From positions 4,359,148 through 4,423,147 of the forward strand of contig OY725499.1 of assembly GCA_963281255.1 (NCBI GenBank): 64,000 bases of DNA, in the 5' to 3' direction. The stretch comes from Aphrocallistes beatrix (taxonomy: Eukaryota > Porifera > Hexactinellida > Sceptrulophora > Aphrocallistidae). The notes beneath the pieces were generated by a model. It did not search any database, was not told the origin of the DNA, and was given only the letters and a program-made list of their open reading frames with translations. Both the position numbers and the translations under genes were made by a program. Below are positions 1 to 12,089 of the stretch, piece by piece (the first letter of the stretch is position 1; each line of letters starts with the position of its first letter).

Positions 1-530
1 ACCAATTAGTTTTCACTCTGTCCTATTGGCTTTCGCACTGTCGCCACTTTATTCAGTTTATTTCATGTGACTTTCGCTCTTGAGAATTGGTTTCCCATAT
101 GTTATTATTTGCCAGATAAGTTTTCAGGTAATTGTCATTTGAATTTATTCCATGTTATTGTCACTCTCAGTTATGTTTGCTTACATTACAGTTGACTATA
201 CTTATGATCCAACAAGGCTCTATTGAAATTTTTTCAAATGAATTTTTTTCTCTCGGGGAGATTAGATAAATAGGGATTGGTGGTTGTGAAATATGGCCCG
301 AGGCACCAGATACCACTTTCAATTCAACATTCCTGGGAGAAGTAGTGTTAAGCGGAGTCGACTGTAACTGAATTATTGTTGTAAATCAGGATTTTAATAA
401 ACCTGGATATTCTAGTTCATCCATGGTCAAAAATTATGGACTACCATTGCCTTAGTGTGTAGAGTGCCATGGATAACATATTAGATGTCCAATACTTGAA
501 GTACTTAACACCAGACTTAATTGGTTTATA
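1..530. other. intergenic, no gene seen
   Basis: AT-rich sequence with no convincing coding frame. The only recognisable item is an orphan end of the ~190-bp TA-flanked MITE at about 348-367. Confidence 0.6.
348..367. repeat. orphan terminal fragment of the TA-flanked MITE family
   Basis: It reads TTAAGCGGAGTCGACTGTA, the right end of the MITE found complete at 7118-7309 and elsewhere. No partner terminus lies within 300 bp, so this is a truncated copy. Confidence 0.7.
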
Positions 531-1606
531 CATAGCCTACTATATATAAGGCCTAAGAGTAACTTAACCAGGGATGCGGTAGAAGATGGATGAAGAAATA
601 CATGAGCTGCCTTAAATCATTAACAAAGCACAATAGAGCTTAGGAATGTATTACCAGCATATATAAATATTGTGTCAAAGCACCCATATCCGTTGTTAAA
701 ATTTAGATTAGTCATCAAATGATTCCGCAACAGGCTATATTTGGGTCAAATTTAGTGATTTTCAGAGGCCGTTTAAGGGCACTTCTAAGTGTTTTTATTA
801 TAAAGTTTTTCGCATAGAACTGAGAAGTGAATGTGTTAATACTAAAAATTTGGAATTTTTTCATGGAATGTTCTTACATTCCAGTGTTGCTATGGAAACG
901 TGTTTTGGTCAGTTGGGGCTATATCTTGAAAACAGCGATAGCTAGACATTCAAATATAATCCCATTTGATAGCAAATAGGCTACTTCCTATTTAGCTATA
1001 ATACAATTTCTGTGTCTAAATTCAATGGTTTACGAGATATTCGACAAATTACCAAATGTGACCAATATGATAAATTGTCTAATAACTCGTAAATTATTGA
1101 ATTTAGACACAGAAATTGTATTATAGCTAAATAGGAAGTAGCCTATTTGCTATCAAATGGGATTAAATTTGAATGTCTAGCTATCGCTGTTTTCAAGATA
1201 TAGCCCCAACTGACCAAAACACTTTCCATAGCAACACTGGAATGTAAGAACATTCCATGAAAAAAATTCCAAATTTCTAGTATTAACACACTCACTTCTC
1301 AGTTCTATGCGAAAAACTTTATAATAAAAACACTTAGAAGTGCCCTTAAACGACCTCTGAAAATCACTAAATTTGACCCAAATATAGCCTGTTGCGCAAT
1401 CATTTGATGACTAATCTAAATTTTAACAACGGATATGGGTGCTTTGACACAATATTTATATATGCTGGTAATACATTCCTAAGCTCTATTGTGCTTTGTT
1501 AATGATTTAAGGCAGCTCATGTATTTCTTCAACCATCTTCTACCGCATCCCTAGTGCCAAATTCGCAAGTTACTCTGAGGCCTTATTATAGTAGGCTATG
1601 GCTATG
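531..1606. mobile_element. palindromic P-like non-autonomous (snapback) element
   Basis: A near-perfect inverted repeat with arms of roughly 525 bp around a loop of about 20 bp near 1055-1075. The outer ends are CATAGCCTAC on the left and the inverse on the right, where a 6-bp CATAGC is repeated. The 7-bp direct repeat GTTTATA flanks it (524-530 and 1607-1613). The subterminal bases (AGGCCT, then AGGGATGCGGTAGAAG) match the terminal inverted repeats of the P-like transposon at 55065-58211. This is therefore probably a non-autonomous P-superfamily element made by inverted duplication of one end. No coding capacity was seen. Assignment to the superfamily is inference from the shared ends. Confidence 0.75.
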
Positions 1607-1805
1607 GTTTATATTATAATATGATGAACCATGGATATACGAATTTCTTGATATTTATCTTCAATAACATTCGATAGCAACTGCCATGGATATCTAACAT
1701 AGTCACGTTCTTCAAAGTTCAATATTTTTAATATTTTACAAACTCGTTTTTATATTAGAAGTGATGTTCATTGTTAACGTTACGTAATGTTAAATTCCCT
1801 AAGAT

Positions 1806-2264
1806 GGGGCCGCTGCATTAGTTCGACAATAATTTCAGACAGTTGGCATTAGTTCTACTCATAATTAGGAGACCTGTCATTAGTTCTACTCTATTTTATA
1901 GAGAGTAGACATTCGTTAACAGAAATATGGTTGCGGAGAAAATAATCGCAGAAAGTGAAAGTAGGCATTTTAAGTTTGAAACAATGTCAAATTGACCGTT
2001 AAAGTAGGCATTTTAATTTTGTGAGGTTTGGAAGCATAACAATGAACAAAAATCAAGAATTGATCATATAGAACTAACGACTACATACAGAATTCGAACT
2101 AATGCCAACTGTCTGAAATTATTGTCGAACTAATGCCAACTGTCTGAAATTACTGTCGAACTAATGCCAACTGTCTGAAATTACTGTCGAACTAATGCCA
2201 ACTGTCTGAAATTATTGTCGAACTAGTGTCAACTGTCCAAATTCGAACTAATGCAGGCGCCCCC
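1806..2264. mobile_element. foldback-type element with 31-bp modular ends
   Basis: The left end (GGGGCCGCTGCATTAGTTCG) is inverted at the right (ending TAATGCAGGCGCCCCC). The right arm holds about four tandem ~31-bp units of the form AACTAATGCCAACTGTCTG..., at roughly 2097-2240; the left arm holds one to two units. The interior contains two copies of AAAGTAGGCATTTTAA, and a relative of this interior lies near 9120-9245. Modular terminal repeats of unequal length are typical of foldback elements. No clear target duplication was found because the right end abuts another element. Confidence 0.6.
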
Positions 2265-2267
2265 ACG

Positions 2268-2741
2268 TACACTGCCCTACCAAAAGTATTCGTACACCTC
2301 AATATTCCCCATTAAAATAGTACTAAATGCGTCTATTACTGAACTGTCATGCAGTTAAACTAGATGAGATACAGTATATTTGATTTCAGATTCGTATTCT
2401 ACGCATTTGAATTACCTATTTTATAGTTTTCAAATCAATTAACTATGCCGAAATTTATCATCCTGTGCTACCCTGTGTCACATATCACCATCTGCTACAG
2501 TGGTTGAGACTCTAGAAAAGTGGTACATGGTGGCACAGGTCGAGAATTTTAACGTTGGCAATTAGCAATTGATTTGAAACTTCGAAAATAGGTAATTCAA
2601 ATGCGTAGAATACGAATCTGAAATCAAATATACTATATCTCCTATATTTAACTGCATGATCATTCTTTAATATAGCCATTTTAGTACTATATTAATGGGA
2701 AATATTGAGGTGTACGAATACTTTTGGTAGGGCAGTGTGTA
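2268..2741. mobile_element. Tc1-like MITE, about 470 bp, long inverted repeats
   Basis: The ends are CACTGCCCTACCAAAAGTAT on the left and its inverse on the right, with TA at both outer junctions. The inverted repeat is imperfect but extends about 150 bp inwards, to the segment containing TCAGATTCGTATTCTACGC. Short ends of this form (a C-rich start, then CAAAAGTATT) resemble Tc1 transposon ends. No transposase is present. Confidence 0.7.
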
Positions 2742-2975
2742 CGTCCGTCCGTCTGCTCACTCCTGGGAATTCTATTAGATCAAATTACACCAAATTTGGA
2801 CCGAATATTCCTTATATAGTGGAGAGTTGAACCTGGTGCAAATTCTGAAAAATCTTCACACCTTTTCACAAAAGGTGACAAAATATATTAACCAATCAGA
2901 TTCCAGAGATTTAACATCACAGTTGCCTTTGATTGATCCACAAGCTCGCTTCGCTTGCTTGCGGTGCCACACGTG
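2742..2975. repeat. interspersed repeat R1, copy 1, ending in a GC-rich module
   Basis: It begins with GTCCGTCCGTCTGCTCACTC, continues with CACCAAATTTGGACC, and ends in the GC-rich CTCGCTTCGCTTGCTTGCGG module. The body is similar to 11861-12043 and 14311-14490. The GC-rich module recurs at 29848, 30845, 58780 and 59290. Element class unknown. Confidence 0.55.
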
Positions 2976-3769
2976 AAGGCAAATGTTGTTAACTTTACAC
3001 TAAATTAGTAATGGAATTTACAGTTTTTAGATCAACCATTGAAACCTAGCCTCTAGCATATTTTTGGGATTTGATTACGTTATGTATATATTATTGAAAG
3101 AATAAACAAAATATTTATAATTATAGACTCGTAAGTACGATATTCGAAATCGACACTACTAAAAACCCCAGATCTACCATTGAAAGCTAGTCTTAGCCTA
3201 TTTAAAAATATTCTCTCAAAGCTCTTCAGATCCTTATTTGGAACTACTAATTAGATAAACTGGTCTGACATGAGAGTGATACTGACTATGAGTAACTGTT
3301 TCTTAATTAATTTTCAATGTATCAGCATTTTAAATCTGACTTCTATAGTTTCTGTTGTTTAACTTTTATGCCTACTTATCCTTGTGTTTTATAAATGAGT
3401 CGTCTATGTAAGCGATATTGAAGTTGGTTCTTGAAGTGGTGTAATGCCATTGATTAGTGTATCATACATTATAGTTGCAGCAGTCATTATTGCTGATATT
3501 GGCATGATAATTGAATATATACTGTTCTAGTTCCAACTGCATACTACAAGGTCAATTTCTTCTCTTAGAAACTGAATCTCTATCAAGAATGCAACTTCTA
3601 ATAACACACGCACTCAACTTTCATCTTCTAGTCTGCTTCTATACTATTAAGTTGGTTCTACTATTGCAATAATAGTATTCTATAATTTGAAATAAATCAC
3701 TTTTTTTTTTCGAAGATAAAAGTATACATAATGGCAATATCTACATAGGTATGCGATTTTCGATCTACA

Positions 3770-3810
<41 letters not shown>

Positions 3811-4562
3811 GTATACACATTAATCGAGTTTTAATAGTAAAGATATGTGCTAAATCAATCGGATTACACGAAACTTTGTGAATTTCCTCCTTTCGTTATA
3901 ATATCCAAGAACTATTTGATAATTCCATATTTATATCAAAGGTAGAAGTGACGTCATCTTAAACTAGTTCACTCCGAATTCTTTTGAGGTGAAATTTGAA
4001 CGCTTCACATCACAAATTATTAGATTAATATTTTATTATTTCACCGATAAGAAGGGAACTAAACTAATTAACGAAATATTTAGTATGGATGACTGCTAAA
4101 ATTTCTATTTCAACAAAAATAATTTCAACAAAAATCTTGACTTTTGCTTGAAATTTCTACAAATTTTCAAGCCTTAATAACTATAGAATAAGATCTAGAA
4201 ATGGAGATATGATTGATAGAGTATTCAGCATAGATTCTACCATATGACATTGCATCATGATGTGAAGATCTAAAATATACATTATTTAATGTACAAGACC
4301 TGAAACTGAAATTTGAAAGGTATAGTAACTCTCTAATATGAAACTTTGTTCCAACCATTTGGCACATTTGTGTAATTATAACGGAAAGTAGTCCCACAAA
4401 CAGGATGAAAGGATGCTTCCAAATACATTGGTTACGACACAATATTTACATCATAGGAAGAATGTGACACCATTCTTCCACGTGTTTTGATTATGGAGAG
4501 TATTGTATTATAAAATCCTGAGTTTCACTGTAACTGATGTTATTTTAATTAAGTCATATCAT
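2976..4562. other. intergenic, AT-rich
   Basis: No gene is supported. It contains an (AT)n microsatellite at 3774-3809. A short minus-strand open frame at 4167-4442 has no recognisable domain and AT-biased, non-coding-like composition. Confidence 0.6.
3774..3809. repeat. (AT)n microsatellite
   Basis: About 18 uninterrupted TA dinucleotides. Confidence 0.95.
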
Positions 4563-4791
4563 CAGGGTTGCCGTGGGAATGGGAATCTGTGGGTATTCCC
4601 ATATGGGATGGAATGGGAATGACTTTAAGCCTATGGGTATTCCCACATGTGGGCTTCTGTGGGTTTCTATGGGTTTTTCTGTGGGTTTTTTGTGGGGTTT
4701 CCTGTGGGTTCTGTGGGTTTTTGTGGGGGTTCCCACAGAAATCCTGTGGGAATGGGATGAGTATTGAAATTCCATTCCCACGGCAACCCTG
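4563..4791. mobile_element. hAT-type MITE with G-rich low-complexity core
   Basis: The terminal inverted repeats are CAGGGTTGCCGTGGGAATGG and its inverse. The 8-bp flanks CATATCAT and CATATCAC match at 7 of 8 positions. A CAGGG start with 8-bp target duplication is the hAT signature. The interior is a run of GTGGGTTT-like units, which creates spurious open frames on both strands. Confidence 0.85.
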
Positions 4792-7117
4792 CATATCACA
4801 GCTGTACTAAATCCATTTGCTATATACGCAGTTATAACAGGAAAATAATCTAGCTTGCTAAGGTAATTATTTCAGCCAAATTCCCATATTTTGTCTTCCA
4901 TAAGCAAATACTTTCTAACCATCGGAACTATCAAAAAATTTGCCAAATTTCCTAAATTTTTCAATTTATCCGCGCTGAATCAATATATTTCTTATTAAAA
5001 CCAACTTTTCAGGATAGTTCCGTTCATAAATTCTTAATTATGCGAAATCGCATTTTTCTACACGGATTTCTCCTTCCTTCATGCTTTTGTGGATATGTTG
5101 GAAAACAATATAAGGAATTACAGATGGCATCTTTTTAATTGGATACTATTATGCAAACTTTCATGTTCAATTTAAACTTTAATGAGATTTAGTGGACAAA
5201 ATTTTGTTTTGCCATTAAATTTCGAAGCATTGACATATGACCCAACCGACATTGAAAATATTTTTGGACGTCGTTGGAACTCCATTTATACATTAGTGGA
5301 CATAAATGAGATTGATTGGATTACGTCTCATTATCTGTTCTTTCTGATTTCGTCACATCTCGACCATTAAACGGATAGTCACATATAATATCTAATCCGA
5401 ATTACCCAGTTTAGAAGTTTTTTCCGGGACAATTCTTTCCGAAAGCTAGTTTTTATAATCCTGTGGCCTTTGTGCCACTTAACACCATTGACTATTGTAC
5501 AGAATGGTTGCATACATTCCTGAGTTCCCCCCTGAAACCAGAGAGTTTCTGATCACAAAGCAGTAATAAGATTCTTCCTCGCCGAATTGAAATATTTTTT
5601 TGTGAGATATTTTCAACTCAATTCCTCCGTTCTTATACGAAGTACTATCTCACAGCTGAATTGAAATCTAAACGAGAATAATTTTATTCAGTACGAACTC
5701 GTACAATTAAGTTAGGACTATTCAAGATTGAAATTCAATAGTTTATGTGAACCAATCAACTCTCTCTCTCTCTTTTATAAAGCTATTCTTTTGTCGGGTG
5801 AGTTCAAATTACTTTGGTGATAGTGTGCAGCTGTGTACATGTCGGACCACTATTTCATCAGCCGATACTCATTACGTATCTTATCGTGATCAGAAAGTTG
5901 TGGGTTTCTAGTAGAATAAAGATATTAAATTTCAGACTTTTATTTGATCTTGTTTAACTCACATCAGAAACTATTGCATGTAGATACGATAAACAGTTCT
6001 GTCAGAATATTTTGTTTTGTGAGTTGGTAGACGCGTAGAATGAAGCAATTTAAGTTAATAGCTTCTACCGGACGTAAGCAGTAGGTGTGAAGTGGTCCTG
6101 TTGAGATTAGAAATATATCTCTAATGAACCAGTAAGCATATCCACACCACTGTGTACTGCCTAGTAGTCATAACTCTATTTGTGTTTACTTTCTTTGCCA
6201 TTTGACGTACTATTCGAGGACAAGGTCTAGACCAGATTGAGAAAGTGGTCAACAAAAGTGGTCAATCCGACTGTATTAAATTAGTCATTTTTGAGGTTAA
6301 ACTTGGTCAAAAGTGGTCCAGTTTGAACCTGTACCAGTGACTACTGCTCTGAAAAAAGATTGTGTTGACCTAATTGTTATTTGTCCAGTCATAAGAGAAT
6401 GAAAGTAGTCATGATGACTACTCTTTTTTGTAGAAATAATTAGTAATATTACGGACAAGTTCGAGTATTTAACAAAAACAGCTGATTTATTCACGATATG
6501 TCTATAGTAACGAGAAATATAAAATGAATATTTTCACACCTTTTAAAGAATTTTAATTTTATCTCAGAAACTAGCTTTCAACGTACATTTAGGGTCATTT
6601 TTAACCCAATTTACCCCTGAAAAAAGATTGATATTTCAGATGTAAGCGAGTTTTCAATGAATATTACCGTACGAGTGAATCAAGAAATGGTAGAAAGGAG
6701 GAATCCACTTTTCTAACAGGTACAAAATCTTTTTGGGAAATTATTCGAGTATATACAGTACAGGATATCCTGAAAATATTGGCACCTTACTTAATATAAC
6801 AAAAATTCAAATCATGATTAACTATTGCATAGATATATCTCCAGCAAGCTCTATACACTTCCTAATCCTAATATCAGGCATCAGATGATAGGTAATACCG
6901 AGGTTCAATAGAATAACGGGAAGGTTGAAGGATAGACAGTATGCATGCTTATACTAAATTATAGTAAGTCAAGTATAACATCTCAAGGTGCCAATAATTT
7001 CTGGACACCCTGTACTTATCTGTATCCTTTCTGGTTCAACTCACTCAATAGTATTCGTCATTCTTTTCCCTACCCATTAAAACAGAATTTCACACATTCA
7101 TTCTTTCACCTATGGAA
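4792..7117. other. intergenic, no gene supported
   Basis: Short open frames at 5182-5370, 6297-6494 and 6945-7136 show no domain or promoter. A repeat at 6138-6234 is related to 8718-8815. Confidence 0.55.
6138..6234. repeat. repeat related to 8718-8950, partial copy
   Basis: Shares ATATCCACACCACTGTGTAC and, 80 bp on, GGACAAGGTCTAGACCAGAT with the sequence at 8718-8800. Only one arm of the palindromic version is present. Confidence 0.55.
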
Positions 7118-7309
7118 TACAGTCGACTCCGCTTAATAGAGTCACATCGGTCAGAGGATATTTTACCCCGATTAAGCGGAGAACTCTATTAACCGAAAAT
7201 ATGTTGTATTAGCTTCTATGTGTGAGAGCTATTCCGGTCCTGCCAAAAGTGGCCCTATTAAGCGGTTGACCCGATTAACCAGTGATCCTATTAAGCGGAG
7301 TCAACTGTA
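7118..7309. mobile_element. TA-flanked MITE (family A), full-length copy
   Basis: The terminal inverted repeats begin CAGTCGACTCCGCTTAATAG and run about 25 bp, bounded by TA. The interior carries further copies of the CCGATTAAGCGG / CCTATTAACCG motif in both orientations and the constant CTATTCCGGTCCTGCCAAAA. Family traits (TA target, CAGT start, multiple subterminal motifs) resemble pogo/Tigger-type MITEs; that superfamily call is inference. At least twelve full or nearly full copies lie in this window. Confidence 0.85.
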
Positions 7310-7533
7310 TAACCCCCCTTCAGATTGTTAACATACTATATATAGAATATTTTATTTGTTTCAAGATTAGCATTTGCATTATTTATTAATTAAGCGACTA
7401 ACTGCTGACATTCAAGCAAAGTAAAGTGTTAGGCTTAGCTAGAGACCTTAGCTATGAAGGAGCGTAGCTAAAAATAGCGCAGCTAAAAATAGCGTACTGA
7501 AAAGATCGAATGACATTCACAATTTGGAAATCT

Positions 7534-7845
7534 CTAAGGGCATTGCTCTAGAATCTCCATGACGTAGATGTTCTTCTCCAGTTGATCGATTTCGTCTTGG
7601 AGGAATGTCGCCTCTTGAAACAGCTGATTACGAACATTCTCCAGGATTCTCACTTCCATAGTCTTTCTGTCCCGGCTTTCAAATCGATATTTACGCATTT
7701 TAATTTTTCTCCTCAGCCTTTTAAGCTCATTCTGCTCATCCAAGGGTACTTTGCTCTCTAGCAGCTTCTTGTTCAATAGTATGATGTTCGTATGGGCAAT
7801 TTCATCCACTGAAAAGCCATATTTATTGCAAAGTTCGAATTCCAT
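7534..7845 (-). CDS. small Maf-like bZIP protein with non-canonical basic region (copy 1)
   Basis: A 103-residue single-exon protein, probably nuclear and DNA-binding or a dimerising regulator. Residues 11-40 resemble the Maf extended homology region. Residues 41-62 form a basic region (LKRLRRKIKMRKYR) that aligns without gaps to the Maf signature up to the first zipper leucine. The zipper has exact heptads L68, L75, L82, L89, M96. The Maf-specific Tyr is kept (Y53). The normally invariant Asn is Met (M50), the Ala is Arg (R54) and the Cys is Ser (S57); the invariant Arg of the bZIP signature is kept (R58). There is no transactivation domain, as in small Mafs. A TATA-type box lies 55 bp upstream. 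A canonical Maf target site cannot be assumed. Relatives are at 21613, 32761 and 38121, all on the same strand. Confidence 0.75.
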   Translation of the reverse strand: MEFELCNKYGFSVDEIAHTNIILLNKKLLESKVPLDEQNELKRLRRKIKMRKYRFESRDRKTMEVRILENVRNQLFQEATFLQDEIDQLEKNIYVMEILEQCP

Positions 7846-7899
7846 TTTCCAGTTTATTCACTTTTAATTCTGTTTTGTTGATCTTTTAAACTGCTGCCA

Positions 7900-7909
7900 C
7901 TATTTATAG
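7900..7909 (-). promoter_or_regulatory. TATA box of bZIP copy 1
   Basis: On the minus strand it reads CTATAAATAG, centred about 60 bp upstream of the ATG at 7845. The same motif precedes both NHL genes. Confidence 0.6.
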
Positions 7910-8717
7910 TGGATTGTTGAAAGTAAATTTTACTTTATTAAATATTCATATTTTATTTTTGCTTTTATTTCACTACGTTTCGCTTGCCATGAGCAATTGT
8001 AGAACTAGTCTGGCTAAAGTACAGAAGTGTTGAAACAGATGGTCACTTACAATACACTATCTTGTTAACAACCCACTCTACGAGTCACTTTTTGGATCAA
8101 TTTTTATTTCGGAAGTGCATTTAATAATTTACGGATGTCCAAGTAGGAAATAGTTCGGAAATCCGGTTGAATGTGAAGTTCACTCTTAATTATGTTAATC
8201 TAGGTTTTAGTGTAGTTGTTAAGTACACGCTACTTTACTATGGTCAGAACTCAGATGTTCGAAGGAATCTTATCAGAGCTAAATCCTTAACAAATGATCC
8301 AAATTTTGAATGGTGCATATTCTTACGAAGGGAGAAACGACTTTTTTTTTTTAGCGAGCACAGCTCTAGGATTTTTGATGTGGAAGTATCAGTTTTTGAA
8401 GAAATTTCTGAGATCGAGCAGAAAAGTTCATAACCTTTAATTTTAATTTAAGGGTCATTATTAACTCGACATCTTGCAACAGTACATTTTAATTGAATCG
8501 ATCATAGTGAAATTGCATTTTTAAAAAATTTCGGTGGTGGCTATCTTAACACCTTTAATTCATTTCTGGTGGTTAAGAACCACCAACCTTTACGCTAGAC
8601 ATACAAGCAAATATTCGAGCAAATTTAGTGACTGAATCAGCCACTGGGACATGATTTGGTAATTACCGATAGATATTGGTGGGTATTGCTGCCAATCCAT
8701 CAGATTCGCGAGCACTG
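7910..8717. other. upstream flank of bZIP copy 1, no gene
   Basis: An 88-residue plus-strand open frame at 8167-8433 has no recognisable domain. It contains an isolated GGAAATAGTTCGGAAAT motif at 8148-8164, related to the inverted repeat at 20220-20391. Confidence 0.45.
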
Positions 8718-8950
8718 ATATCCACACTACTGTGTGTACTGCCAACGGTCATATGACTGCTCTTTGTGTTCACTGACAATTCGAGACAAGGCCTAGACCA
8801 GATTGAAAATAGTCAGGAGGAGAGCTCATATCTGATGGGGGTACAAATGTGCCAGTAATTCGAGCCATTACTTGCTACATTTGTGCCCCAATCAGATTGA
8901 AATCAGAATATGAGCTCTCCTCCTGACTATTTAAATCTGGTCTACGTAGA
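8718..8950. repeat. palindromic repeat, candidate MITE
   Basis: GACAAGGCCTAGACCAGATT near 8782 is inverted near 8930-8950. The arms continue through ATAGTCAGGAGGAGAGCTC and its inverse, with a loop around 8850-8870. The left part matches 6138-6234. No target duplication is clear. Confidence 0.6.
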
Positions 8951-9119
8951 CCTTGTCTTGTATTGTGCGTCGCAGAAATTGTTATTCTATAAATGTGTTT
9001 CACTGTACACAAAGACGATATGATGATGCCACGGAAACGGATATTTCGTCGCTGATATTTAGAATGGAGTTACAAACTGTTGGGAAAAATGAATTTCTAA
9101 AGCTGAATAGAATTGATAG

Positions 9120-9245
9120 GAGAGTGAGAGTGGGCATTTTGGAGACTATTTTGTATAAGAGCAAAGAGAAAGTGGGCATTTTGAGTTTGAAATAATATCA
9201 AATGGCACGCGAGAGTGGTATTTTTATTTCGTGAGGGGGTGGGTG
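9120..9245. repeat. fragment related to interior of the 1806-2264 foldback element
   Basis: Shares GAAAGTGGGCATTTTGAGTTTGAAA and the following TATTTTTATTTCGTGAGG with 1952-2030. The modular 31-bp ends are absent. Confidence 0.5.
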
Positions 9246-11860
9246 ATTGGCATTTATTATTTGTTTGAATGAATGGGAGAATGAAAGTGAAGATTCAATA
9301 ATTTCATTCAAAGAAATATCAGCGACAAACCATACAGACTCCAACTGATTTTTCCAGAATCGAATTTTTTTAACTTTCTTGGTAGAATTAGGAGCCAGAG
9401 GGCTCTGATTATCCAAATTCAGTTACCTTCCTGAATGTTCATATGTAGATACAGTTCTGGTAACAACTTTCGACCATAAATCTATTTCTGTTAATTATAA
9501 TATGTATATATGATATTTGATTCATTCCATTTTGCAATATCCTGAGTTAAGATATCTTGAAATGTATAATATTCATTTTTTGTATTTAAAAATCGGTTTC
9601 TATGAAATTCCACTGGTAGCTCTTTGTATATAATATATGTGCTCTAAACTATTCTCATTTTTCTTTATTCTTCCTTGCACTTTCAATTCTCTATTAAATG
9701 ATACTTAACAGCGACGTATTTGATAATTCGGTTGTTATATTATTTCAGTTGCAATTAAATTTTACCTACAGGCGATAAAATGGCTACTAGTCGTACTATT
9801 ATGTAACTATGTAATCAAAATAGATATTTACTGTCGATTTTGCATAGGAAGCATCCTCATTTTATACAGTTTATATTGACACTATCAAAAAAAACATTTT
9901 GCAATTTATTTGGTTTTTATTTTCATTGTTGCAGAGCATAATGTTTCAGTTTCAGATTAGTAGAGATAGTTTGTGATTGGAAACTTTATCGTCGTTAAAT
10001 TTAACTTTATAGGTGAAAGTCCAGTCATCATTTTGAAGATTCCAATTTATAAATATTTTGTTTACAAATGGTGGATATATGTTGCTTTGGTTTATATTAT
10101 TCTCCTCCCACTTTCAGGATTTCGGTGTGCAAAAGTGAAATATTTTGACTTCACCGGTTAAACCATTAAACAATAGTCATTAAAATCCTTGGAGGGCCCA
10201 AGTGTCCTGAATCTAGACACTTTCCAGGGTCAGATTAGGTTGCGGGATGCATATTTCCACGCGGAACCTTTGCTCCTAATGCTAATAATCGAAATTGTCA
10301 ATAGGCGCACTGACCACTAAACTTGTGTGGCAGTAGCAAGTAGAAAATTGTGCCTCACTCAGAAAGAAGGAATTTAGGATCAAATATCCTTTCTTTCCCC
10401 GGCATTAAAAATAACATGTGTCTTTACGACTAATGAAATATGCTTCAAGAGTTTGGTAGAGTAATACTCAGATTTTGGAACTAAACTTAGGCCCATCGAA
10501 TGGTTTCTGTGTCCCTGTGGAGTCTGGAACTTTTCTAGTTTGAAATAGCTGGCGGAAAAGGCCCCCGATATATGCCACTTGTGCCATATGGTTAATCCGT
10601 CCCTGCACCATCAGTCCCTAATCCCCCTGAATCAGGTTCCAGCACAGTCATGTCCATGTATGCTCGCTTAACTATGCGAATACTTTCGACAATTCAAATT
10701 CTTTGAATTTGAATGATAGTTTCAGTTTCGAGGCTCGTAAGAATTTCTTTAGGATTGCTCTATGATGCTCGGCACTTTTAGTTAGCTATTCGCTGTGTTG
10801 TTGTGGACTTAAAAGGTAAATGGACTTTAAAATTACTTCCTTATGTAGTCATATAATTTTAAAGTCTACAACTATCTTAAAATATCAGTTTTGTCCATTA
10901 GCCTTATCCACAGAATAAGGATTTATCCAATCATTCAGCACTTTCGATTTCTGTAAGTTGGATTTTTTTGAATACTTTTGAGTAACTACATAGTTTATCT
11001 TAATATACTACTAACACCTTAATATTCTTATAATATCTCATATATAATTACAGCTTTTATAATGAGTTGAGTGGAATATATTGAGATAATGGATGCTAAT
11101 TAAGTTCAATTGGAAAGTTATTCTTTCTGAATATCTTTATGAAATTCAATCTCTATCAAATAGAGTTGCATTTTATGTTTTCCTGGCATTTGTGTAAAAT
11201 ATTTGCATTCATAAGTGGAATATGTTTATATGCAAAAAAGTTTATAACTAGATGTTTAAAATAGGATTTTACGGTTTTGAGGGTTCGGTATAGAAAATAG
11301 TTTGAGTATAGAATTTATATTGAACCCACAGGTGCCAGGTGGTCCTCATACTAACCAATACCTGTCTGTCCTTCTGTATCAGCTGTTATCCCTCTGTATA
11401 ACTAGGGCATTAGTCGATCGTGAAAAGAAAGATCTCGATCATTTTACAATATAGAGCTGGAAGAAAACTCAAATCGGTAACACCAATGGAAAATAGAATA
11501 AGTTAATTATGGTGAGGCGAGAAGGCAAAATAAATTCCCAAATGACCGAGCTAAAAATATCGCGATCTTCCATCCAATCATTCTAAATAAAAATGCTCAC
11601 CGATCCTCATTCGATCGTCAAAAAGGATAATCACTGCGAAATCCGGGTGCTCTGTGCATGACTAGAGCAGTTGCTTACCTCACAAACAATTATTTAATTC
11701 GTTTAATCTCCTTCAGCATCTGTGTGCTGAGCTCATAACGTAAACCAATCAGAGGTATAAATTTTTGAAATTGTTAACTAACCTTTTTTTCCAAGAATTA
11801 ATTTGGTGACTTTCTGATCCAAAACCTGAAATAGAATTGAAAGTAGGAGAAATGCTTTAT
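9246..11860. other. intergenic, no gene seen
   Basis: Short open frames (9198-9416, 9973-10161) lack any family resemblance. The stretch at about 10180-10640 is slightly less AT-rich but has no readable frame or element ends. Confidence 0.5.
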
Positions 11861-12043
11861 GTCGTCCGTCCGTCTACTCGCTCCTGGAAATTATTTTCAC
11901 CAAATTTGGATCATAAATTCCTTATTTGGTAGAGATTTGAACTTGGGTGCAACCAAAAAATTTCACACTTTTTTACAAAAAGTGTTAGAATATATTAGCC
12001 AATCAGAGTCCAGGAATTTAATTAATAATTATCACTACAGTTA
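11861..12043. repeat. interspersed repeat R1, copy 2
   Basis: Begins GTCGTCCGTCCGTCTACTCG, then CACCAAATTTGGATCATAAA, TTGAACTTGGGTGCAA and CCAATCAGAGTCCAG, in the same order as 2742-2960 and 14311-14490. No coding capacity. Confidence 0.6.
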
Positions 12044-12089
12044 GCTTTGATTTTACCAAACTTTTTCGCTAAATAACGAATGTATTTTT

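Noticed and set aside
4549-4810. Overlapping 64-81 codon frames on both strands, rich in Gly/Val or Pro/Thr
   Set aside because: Produced by the GTGGGTTT low-complexity core of a hAT MITE.
10180-10640. Candidate decayed hAT or gene fragment (GGAGGGCCCAAGTGTCC region)
   Set aside because: No inverted partner end, no target duplication, no readable frame.
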